Part shown: positions 57,581 through 64,000 of the stretch, piece by piece
Layout of the letters: every line of letters starts with the position of its first letter
Numbering within the stretch: the stretch's first letter is position 1
Assembly: GCA_964521285.1 (NCBI GenBank)
Contig: CAZFQS010000015.1
Span: 1 to 64,000 of the forward strand
DNA from: G020354785 sp964521285
Lineage (GTDB): Bacteria; Bacteroidota; Bacteroidia; Bacteroidales; UBA10428
Length of the DNA: 64,000 nt
Direction of reading: 5' to 3'
The notes under the pieces: generated by a model
The model's database searches: none
What the model saw: the letters and a program-made list of their open reading frames with translations, nothing else
What the model was told of the DNA's origin: nothing
Translations under genes and position numbers: made by a program

Positions 57581-58153
57581 CTACAGGTTATTATTTAGAA
57601 TAGATGATACCACTTTTTTTAATCTGCTTAATGCCAGACGAAGATGAGTTTCTACTGTCTTCTTGGAAATATCCAGTCTTTTAGCTATTTCATTATATGA
57701 TAATCCTTCATTTCTGCTCAAATTGAATATTTGTTTTCGTTTTGGGGGGAAATTATCAATTTCTTTACTGATTATACTTTTAACATTTTCAAAAATAATC
57801 TGGTTTTCGGTCTGATTTGAAATTCCCTGGAGATAATTAATAATATATTGTGCATAAATATCAAAATTAACTTTTTTTCTGTTCTCATTAAAAATTATAT
57901 TTTTCGTAATTGTCAATATATAACCATTAAATGACCTGTTTTCATCGAGGTTATCTCTATACTCCCATATTCTTGTAAAAACTTCCTGTACAATTTCCTC
58001 AGCATCCTCCATATTTTTGATATATCTGATTGCGAATAGATAAACTTTTTCAGAATATTTATAGTAAATCTGCCTGAAGGAATCATGATCACCCTCTTTG
58101 ATTTCTTTTACAAGAATTTTTTCTGCCTTATTTGAATAGCTTGACAACAGCAA
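57581..58153 (-). CDS. ECF sigma factor of the SusCD locus
   Basis: A 190-residue sigma-70 factor of the group that accompanies FecR and SusC in Bacteroidota. Region 2 is about 20-90 (FRQIYYKYSEKVYLFAIRYI, EEIVQEVFTRIWEYRDNL), region 4 about 125-180 (FPPKRKQIFNLSRNEGLSYN, EIAKRLDISKKTVETHLRLA). It should activate the SusC operon when the ligand binds. FecR is 123 bases downstream. Confidence 0.93.
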   Translation of the reverse strand: MLLSSYSNKAEKILVKEIKEGDHDSFRQIYYKYSEKVYLFAIRYIKNMEDAEEIVQEVFTRIWEYRDNLDENRSFNGYILTITKNIIFNENRKKVNFDIYAQYIINYLQGISNQTENQIIFENVKSIISKEIDNFPPKRKQIFNLSRNEGLSYNEIAKRLDISKKTVETHLRLALSRLKKVVSSILNNNL

Positions 58154-58196
58154 ATTTTTTGAAAAGATATTTTACCAAAAGATAAAAAATTTAATA

Positions 58197-58204
58197 CAAA
58201 ATTA
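58197..58204 (-). promoter_or_regulatory. Possible -7 element of the sigma gene
   Basis: Minus-strand TAATTTTG fits TAnnTTTG, 43 bases before the sigma start. The surrounding DNA is so AT-rich that chance matches are likely. Confidence 0.25.
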
Positions 58205-58262
58205 AATTAATTAAAGTCATTTGGTAATTTACCTCCCATATTTGTAATAAGGAATTGTTTCA

Positions 58263-61200
58263 TCAATACTCATCCCAGCTCTTTATTGCAATATCCTGAA
58301 TCTTTAAGTTACAAACAGCAATTAGAAATGCACTTGCTAATCTTGCATTGGTAATGAGAGGAATGTTATAATCAACTGCACTGCGTCTTATAATATAGTC
58401 ATTACTTAATTCCGTGGATGTAAGATCCTTTGGAATATTAATTACCAGGTCTATCAATTTGTTTCTCAGATAATCCAGCGTATTTGGTTTTTTGTCCTCA
58501 TCAGGCCAATGGAGGACCGTACTTTCAATTCCATTCATCTCAAGAAATTGTGCAGTTCCTTTGGTTGCAAATAAATTATACCCGTTTTTTGTCAGAAGTC
58601 TGCAACTGTTGATTAATTCAACTTTTGATCTCATTGGTCCGGTCGATAGAAGAATATTTTTCTTTGGTATAACATATCCTACAGAAATCATAGATTTTAA
58701 AATTGCTTCATAGAAATTCTCACCAATACATCCTACTTCTCCTGTGGAAGACATATCCACTCCAAGCACCGGGTCTGCTTTTGATAGGCGGGAAAATGAA
58801 AACTGAGGAGCTTTTATCCCTAAATAATCTAAATCAAACACTGAGTTTTTGGGTTTTTCAACATTGTTGCCGATCATTATTTGTGTAGCAATTTCAATAA
58901 AATTGACTTTCAGAACCTTTGAAACAAATGGAAAACTTCTGGAAGCTCTAAGGTTACATTCTATTACCTTTATATCATTGTCCTTTGCCAGAAACTGTAT
59001 ATTGAACGGTCCGTTTATATTTAATGCTTCTGCAATTTGTCTTGAAATGCGCTTTATCCTGCGCATAGTTTCAAAATATATTTTTTGTGCAGGGAATACC
59101 ATTGTGGCATCCCCTGAATGAACGCCTGCGAATTCAACATGCTCACTAATAGCATAAACTATCAGTTCCCCGTTTTTTGCTACAGCATCTATTTCAATTT
59201 CTTTTGCCTGCTGTATGAATTCTGATACTACTACCGGGTATTGTTTAGATACTTTAGCTGCCAGATTCAGGAAATGCTCCATTTCATCCTTGTTCGAGAC
59301 TACATTCATTGCTGCTCCTGATAATACATATGACGGACGAATTAATACAGGAAATCCAACATGGTCAATAAACTCGTATATTTCTTCAATGCTTGTTAAT
59401 TCTTTCCATCTTGGCTGGTCTATATTTAATTTATCACAAAGCATGGAGAATTTATGCCTGTTTTCAGCATTATCAACTGATATGGGAGATGTACCAAGAA
59501 TATTTATATTCTGGTTATGGAGTCTTGTTGCCAGGTTATTAGGGATCTGGCCACCTACAGATATAATTACACCTCTGGGTTTTTCAAATTCAACAATATC
59601 CAAAACCCTCTCCAGTGATAATTCATCAAAATAAAGTCTGTCGCAAACATCATAGTCAGTACTGACTGTTTCAGGATTATAATTTATCATTACTGATCTG
59701 TATCCCTCTTTATTTATTGCATAAAGAGCATTTACGCTGCACCAGTCAAATTCAACACTGCTGCCAATTCTATAGGCCCCTGAACCAAGTACAATTATTG
59801 ATTTATTGCTGTCATTAGACTTTATATCATGTTCGGAGCCGCTGTAAGTAAGATACAGATAGTTAGTTTTTGCCGGATATTCGGCAGCCAGGGTATCAAT
59901 CTGTTTTATATAAGGAACAATATTATTTTTAATTCTGAATTTTCTGACATCAAGCAATCCTTCTTCAATATGTTCATTAACACTTTTGATTACAAACCTT
60001 GCGATCTGGAAATCTGAAAAACCCATTATTTTTGCACGTTTCAAACAATTCAAAGGAAGTTCCTCCAGGGAATTATATTTCTGTAATTCCTCCTTTAGAT
60101 CATATATGTTCCTTAATTTATATAGAAACCAGGGATCTATTTTGGTAAGTTCATAAATTTTATTTACAGAAAATCCTTTGGCAAGTGCATCAGCAATCAC
60201 AAAAATTCTCAAATCTGTCGGTTCCACAAGTTCTTTTTCAATATTTTCAAATTCAAGGTCACGGTTTCCCACAAATCCATGCATACCCTGTCCTATCATC
60301 CTTAATCCTTTTTGAATAGCTTCCTCAAATGTCCTTCCAATAGCCATAACTTCCCCTACACTCTTCATGCTGCTGCCTATCTGTTTTGAAACACCAATGA
60401 ATTTATTTAAATCCCACCGCGGTATCTTACATACAATATAATCAAGCGCCGGTTCAAAAAAGGCTGATGTTGTTTTAGTTATTGAATTTTTTATTTCGTG
60501 TAATCCATAACCTAAAGCCAGCTTTGCAGCAACAAATGCAAGCGGATAGCCCGTGGCTTTGGATGCCAGTGCACTTGACCTCGATAATCGTGCATTAACT
60601 TCAATAACTCTATAATCTTCTGAATTTGGATCCAGTGCAAACTGTATGTTGCATTCACCTATAACACCTATATGCTGGATTATTTTAATTGATAATTGTC
60701 TTAAATAATGGTATTCATAATTTGTTAATGTTTGGGATGGGGCAACAACTATACTTTCTCCTGTATGTATTCCAAGAGGGTCGAAATTTTCCATGTTACA
60801 AACAGCGATACAATTATTATATGTATCGCGCACGACTTCATACTCAACTTCTTTCCATCCTTTTAAAGATTTTTCAATTAAAATTTGATTTGTATATGAA
60901 AAAGTTTTATCTGCTGCTTTTTTAAGTTCTTCTTCATCATGGCAAAAATCACTTCCTTGTCCCCCAAGTGTGTAAGCGGCTCTTATAATTATCGGATAAC
61001 CAAGTTCATATGCAGCTTTAATTGCATTTTTAGTTGAAGTAACAGCAATACTCTCTATTGTGTTAATATTTATCTCATTCAGTTTTTTAACAAAAAAATC
61101 TCTGTCTTCTGTATCAATAATTGCCTGGACGGGGGTTCCCAAAACCTTTACATTGTTTCTTTCAAATACTTCACTTTCAAACAATTTTATGCCACAATTC

Positions 61201-61481
61201 AGAGCTGTCTGGCCTCCAAAAGACAGCAAAATACCGTCAGGTTTATCCTTTTCTATAACTTTCTCCACAAAATAAGGCGTAATTGGTAAAAAATACACTT
61301 TGTCTGCAATATGTTCGGAAGTCTGAACAGTGGCAATATTTGGATTTATGAGGACTGTATATACTCCCTCCTCTCTTAGGGCTTTCAAAGCCTGGGACCC
61401 GGAATAATCAAATTCCCCTGCTTCACCAATTTTCAACGCTCCTGATCCTAATACAATTACTTTTCTAACTTTACTAACCAT
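58263..61481 (-). CDS. carB: Carbamoyl-phosphate synthase large subunit
   Basis: A protein of about 1072 residues that makes carbamoyl phosphate from bicarbonate, ammonia and ATP for arginine and pyrimidine synthesis. The two halves each carry an ATP-grasp domain: VIVLGSGALKIGEAGEFDYS and YPIIIRAAYTLGGQGSDF in the first, IIVLGSGAYRIGSSVEFDWC and FPVLIRPSYVLSGAAMNVVS in the second. The C-terminal 130 residues are the MGS-like allosteric domain. The frame opens at a GTG (61484); the ATG three bases on is preferred. carA is not in the window. It is divergent from argR, with a shared control region. Confidence 0.96.
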   Translation of the reverse strand: MVSKVRKVIVLGSGALKIGEAGEFDYSGSQALKALREEGVYTVLINPNIATVQTSEHIADKVYFLPITPYFVEKVIEKDKPDGILLSFGGQTALNCGIKLFESEVFERNNVKVLGTPVQAIIDTEDRDFFVKKLNEININTIESIAVTSTKNAIKAAYELGYPIIIRAAYTLGGQGSDFCHDEEELKKAADKTFSYTNQILIEKSLKGWKEVEYEVVRDTYNNCIAVCNMENFDPLGIHTGESIVVAPSQTLTNYEYHYLRQLSIKIIQHIGVIGECNIQFALDPNSEDYRVIEVNARLSRSSALASKATGYPLAFVAAKLALGYGLHEIKNSITKTTSAFFEPALDYIVCKIPRWDLNKFIGVSKQIGSSMKSVGEVMAIGRTFEEAIQKGLRMIGQGMHGFVGNRDLEFENIEKELVEPTDLRIFVIADALAKGFSVNKIYELTKIDPWFLYKLRNIYDLKEELQKYNSLEELPLNCLKRAKIMGFSDFQIARFVIKSVNEHIEEGLLDVRKFRIKNNIVPYIKQIDTLAAEYPAKTNYLYLTYSGSEHDIKSNDSNKSIIVLGSGAYRIGSSVEFDWCSVNALYAINKEGYRSVMINYNPETVSTDYDVCDRLYFDELSLERVLDIVEFEKPRGVIISVGGQIPNNLATRLHNQNINILGTSPISVDNAENRHKFSMLCDKLNIDQPRWKELTSIEEIYEFIDHVGFPVLIRPSYVLSGAAMNVVSNKDEMEHFLNLAAKVSKQYPVVVSEFIQQAKEIEIDAVAKNGELIVYAISEHVEFAGVHSGDATMVFPAQKIYFETMRRIKRISRQIAEALNINGPFNIQFLAKDNDIKVIECNLRASRSFPFVSKVLKVNFIEIATQIMIGNNVEKPKNSVFDLDYLGIKAPQFSFSRLSKADPVLGVDMSSTGEVGCIGENFYEAILKSMISVGYVIPKKNILLSTGPMRSKVELINSCRLLTKNGYNLFATKGTAQFLEMNGIESTVLHWPDEDKKPNTLDYLRNKLIDLVINIPKDLTSTELSNDYIIRRSAVDYNIPLITNARLASAFLIAVCNLKIQDIAIKSWDEY

Positions 61482-61523
61482 CACTTTGTATTAAAAAAAA
61501 TATATTAATATTTAATTTTGGTG

Positions 61524-61531
61524 CAAAAGTA
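61524..61531 (-). promoter_or_regulatory. -7 promoter element of carB
   Basis: Minus-strand TACTTTTG, followed by CACC, is identical to the element before the yceD-like gene. It lies 43 bases before the carB ATG. The possible third ARG-type site at 61555-61568 would cover its upstream side. Confidence 0.5.
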
Positions 61532-61572
61532 CTAATTATTTGACAGAATATTATTGTATAATTACTAAATAA

Positions 61573-61607
61573 TGCATACTTTTGCATTAATAATGTATAT
61601 TTATTCA
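61573..61607. promoter_or_regulatory. Tandem ARG-box-like operators overlapping the argR promoter
   Basis: Two sites related to the ArgR consensus TGAATwwwwATTCA: TGCATACTTTTGCA (61573-61586; 10 of 14) and TGTATATTTATTCA (61594-61607; 13 of 14). Their starts are 21 bases apart, the normal spacing of paired ARG boxes on one face of the helix. The first contains the plus-strand -7 box TACTTTTG (61577-61584), and the second ends two bases before the argR ATG. A weaker copy (11 of 14) is at 61555-61568. Confidence 0.6.
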
Positions 61608-61609
61608 AC

Positions 61610-62083
61610 ATGGGAAACAGAACAGAAAGACTTTTAATCATAAAAAACATTATTTCCAATAACAAGGTATCAAGTCAGGAAGAGCTTCTTCAATTACTTG
61701 AAAAAAAAGGTCTGAATTATACTCAGGCAACGCTTTCTCGTGATCTGAAGTTTCTTAAAGTAAATAAAATTGCTAATCCTGAAAAAGGCTATATTTATGA
61801 GCTCCCCGATAAACAATTCGGAGAAGAAAAGAATATTGCCGAAAATTATGCTGCAAAAGGTTTTGTGTCTTTACAGTTTGCTAATCATTTATGTGTAATA
61901 AAAACATTACCCGGGTATGCCAGCAGTATAGCATCTTTAATTGACAGATCAAATCCCTTTGAAATCGTCGGGACTATTGCCGGCGATGATACCATTCTGG
62001 TAATTCCCCGTAATAATGTAACTGAAAAAAACATTATAAATACTCTCGTCCTGATAATACCTGAATTAAAAGATAAAATTTAA
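61610..62083 (+). CDS. argR: Arginine repressor ArgR
   Basis: A 157-residue regulator. The N-terminal winged helix (about 5-70) has RLLIIKNIISNNKVSSQEEL and YTQATLSRDLKFLKVNKI, the ArgR DNA-binding signature. The C-terminal hexamerisation and arginine domain has LPGYASSIASLIDRSNPFEI and VGTIAGDDTILVI, whose Asp pair binds arginine. It leads argG and argH and is divergent from carB. Operator-like sites overlap its own promoter, so it probably represses itself, argGH and carB. Confidence 0.95.
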   Translation: MGNRTERLLIIKNIISNNKVSSQEELLQLLEKKGLNYTQATLSRDLKFLKVNKIANPEKGYIYELPDKQFGEEKNIAENYAAKGFVSLQFANHLCVIKTLPGYASSIASLIDRSNPFEIVGTIAGDDTILVIPRNNVTEKNIINTLVLIIPELKDKI

Positions 62084-62098
62084 AACCAGTCAATTAAT

Positions 62099-63337
62099 AT
62101 GAATAAAGATAAAGTAATATTAGCTTATAGCGGAGGATTAGACACTTCAGTAATTCTAAAGTGGCTAATTGATAAAGGATATGATGTTATTGCCTTCATT
62201 GCTGACGTCGGGCAGGATGATGATTTCGATGAATCCGTAAAAAAAGCAAAAGATGTTGGCGCATCCAAAGTATATGTTGAAGATTTAAAAGAAGAGTTTA
62301 TTACAGATTATATATTCCCTGCGATTAAAGCTAATGCAGCATACGAAAATCGATATTTACTGGGTACATCTCTGGCCAGGCCTCTGATTGCGAAAAAACA
62401 AATAGAACTGGCATATAAAGAAAAGGCAGAATATGTTTCACATGGAGCAACAGGAAAAGGTAATGATCAGGTACGGTTTGAACTTTCATATTATGCATTA
62501 AATCCAAAAATAAAGGTTATTTCCCCCTGGAAAATGGAGGAATTCCTTGATCAATTTAAAGGAAGAACTGATATGCTAAACTATGCAAAAGAAAATAACA
62601 TTCCTGTAAAGGCATCTATATCAAAACCTTACAGCGAAGACGATAACCTTATGCATATCAGCCACGAAGCAGGTATTCTGGAAGATCCTAAATTCACACC
62701 TGAAAAAGACCTGTATACTAAAATGGTCATCCCTCAGGATGCTCCTGATAAAGAAACAAAAATTGCCATTCATTTTAAAGATGGAATTCCCGTTAAAGTG
62801 GTCAATGAAAAAGATAATATAGTAAAAAAAGCCCCCCTGGAACTGTTTAGTTATCTGAATAAAATAGGAGGAGAAAACGGTATAGGCCTGCTTGATATGG
62901 TTGAAAATCGTTTTGTAGGTATTAAGTCCAGAGGAGTATATGAAACTCCCGCGGGAACTATCCTGATGAAAGCTCATCTTGATATTGAGGGTATAGCAAT
63001 GGATAGAGAGGTTATGCGTCTGAGAAATATGCTCTCCCCGATTTTCGCTGAAATAGTGTATAATGGATTCTGGTTCAGTCCTGAAATGGATTTCTTAAGA
63101 GCAGCTATGAATAAAAGCCAGGAATTAATAGATGGCATTGTATATATAACCCTTTATAAAGGAAATATTATAATCAACGGCCGGGAATCACCCAGTTCAT
63201 TATATGATAAAGAACTTTCCAGCATGGATATTGAAGGAGGATTTGATCAAAAGGATAGCGCCGGTTTTATAAAAATTAATGCTATCAGATTGATGGCACA
63301 TAATGCTATTCTTAAAAGACAAACCAAAAGATCGTAG
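62099..63337 (+). CDS. argG: Argininosuccinate synthase
   Basis: A 412-residue enzyme that joins citrulline and aspartate using ATP. The PP-loop is [18 protein letters not shown], then [22 protein letters not shown] residues ([20 protein letters not shown]), [15 protein letters not shown] and SPWKMEEFL. It starts 15 bases after argR in the same operon. Its product is the substrate of ArgH, encoded next. Length is normal for the family. Confidence 0.96.
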   Translation: MNKDKVILAYSGGLDTSVILKWLIDKGYDVIAFIADVGQDDDFDESVKKAKDVGASKVYVEDLKEEFITDYIFPAIKANAAYENRYLLGTSLARPLIAKKQIELAYKEKAEYVSHGATGKGNDQVRFELSYYALNPKIKVISPWKMEEFLDQFKGRTDMLNYAKENNIPVKASISKPYSEDDNLMHISHEAGILEDPKFTPEKDLYTKMVIPQDAPDKETKIAIHFKDGIPVKVVNEKDNIVKKAPLELFSYLNKIGGENGIGLLDMVENRFVGIKSRGVYETPAGTILMKAHLDIEGIAMDREVMRLRNMLSPIFAEIVYNGFWFSPEMDFLRAAMNKSQELIDGIVYITLYKGNIIINGRESPSSLYDKELSSMDIEGGFDQKDSAGFIKINAIRLMAHNAILKRQTKRS

Positions 63338-63421
63338 AATTAAATCTGAACTGAATCCTTCTAAATAAACTAAACTATACAGTTAAGTAAAATACTGTTA
63401 ATAATTTTATATTAATAACTT

Positions 63422-64000
63422 ATGAAACTCTGGAACAAAGGTGGAAAAATAAATACCCTGATTGAAAACTTCACTATCGGTAATGACCGGAAACTGGATC
63501 TTTACCTGGCTGAATTTGATGTTTTAGGCACCCTTGCCCATATAATGATGCTTGAAAATATAAGACTTTTAAATAAAGATGAGCTCTCGAAATTAAAAGA
63601 TGAATTAATAAAAATTTACAAGCAAATAAAAGAGAACAAATTTCATATTGATGAAGGTGTTGAAGATGTTCATTCACAAATAGAACTGATGTTAACCAAA
63701 AAGCTTGGAGCCTTAGGTAAGAAGATTCATGCCGGAAGGTCAAGAAATGACCAGGTATTAGCTGACATAAAGATGTACATAAGAAGTAAAATTAAAACAA
63801 TAGTTGAAAAAACCGGGCTGCTGTTTGATATCCTGATTAACCAAAGTGAGAAATATAAAAATGTCCTTTTGCCAGGCTACACACATTTACAGGTTGCAAT
63901 GCCATCATCTTTCGGACTCTGGTTTGGGGCATATGCCGAAGCTCTTACAGACGATTTGCAACTTTTACTGGCAGCATATAAAATAAACAATCAAAATCCT
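63422..64000 (+). CDS. argH: Argininosuccinate lyase, 3' end missing
   Basis: The first 193 codons of argH, cut by the window edge. The start MKLWNKGGK, the segment EGVEDVHSQIELMLTKKLG and the signature KIHAGRSRNDQVLADIKMYI are the N-terminal parts of ArgH, and YKNVLLPGYTHLQVAMPSSF follows. The catalytic GSSxMPxKxN loop lies beyond the end. It splits argininosuccinate into arginine and fumarate and follows argG by 84 bases. Confidence 0.95.
   Translation, partial: MKLWNKGGKINTLIENFTIGNDRKLDLYLAEFDVLGTLAHIMMLENIRLLNKDELSKLKDELIKIYKQIKENKFHIDEGVEDVHSQIELMLTKKLGALGKKIHAGRSRNDQVLADIKMYIRSKIKTIVEKTGLLFDILINQSEKYKNVLLPGYTHLQVAMPSSFGLWFGAYAEALTDDLQLLLAAYKINNQNP

Overview
The window is AT-rich chromosomal DNA from a member of the Bacteroidota, probably a Bacteroidales or Marinilabiliales-type marine or sediment bacterium. 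The evidence is a RagA/SusC-SusD pair with its FecR and ECF sigma genes, two type IX secretion (type A CTD) proteins, an ATP synthase operon whose atpD-atpC pair lies apart on the other strand, several TAnnTTTG promoter elements typical of the phylum, and a bactofilin. I see no rRNA, tRNA, CRISPR array, insertion sequence or prophage.

Layout. 0-7 kb holds surface and envelope proteins: a partial Kelch lipoprotein, a GH16-like protein with five internal repeats and no catalytic glutamates, a caspase-fold protein, and a C1q-like/T9SS pair. 7-11 kb reads leftward as atpD, atpC, an alpha/beta hydrolase and a family 9 glycosyltransferase. 11-15 kb is a response regulator followed by the housekeeping run yceD-like, rpmF, plsX, fabH. 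15-21 kb is bactofilin, atpZ, a small membrane protein and atpB-E-F-H-A-G. 21-28.6 kb has a GT39-like membrane protein and a leftward operon (TetR, LolA-like protein, two FtsX-type permeases, ATPase, outer-membrane barrel) with two TetR-type palindromic operators. 29-31.5 kb is an ECF sigma, its anti-sigma and an outer-membrane protein; both the sigma gene and the barrel gene carry GTAAC-N16/17-CGTC promoters. 31.6-42.9 kb has a ThiF-like adenylyltransferase, two histidine kinases, an AsmA-like protein, rnpA, a sodium/solute symporter and a CBM9-like T9SS protein.

43.3-50.3 kb is the most distinctive block: an SGNH/TPR membrane protein, a NodU/CmcH carbamoyltransferase, a 49-residue DUF5989-type membrane peptide, an SxtJ-family protein and, convergently, a second SGNH/TPR paralogue. 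It resembles the SxtI-J-K part of saxitoxin clusters and is probably an envelope O-carbamoylation or acylation module of unknown product. 50.5-58.2 kb is a SusCD uptake locus with trans-envelope signalling. 58.3-64 kb is an arginine/pyrimidine unit: carB diverges from argR-argG-argH across a 128-base region that carries tandem ARG-box-like operators overlapping the argR promoter.

No single gene looks wholly new. The best candidates for undescribed biology are the SGNH/carbamoyltransferase/DUF5989/SxtJ module, the repeat-bearing GH16 pseudoenzyme, and the small sigma regulon inferred from matching promoters.
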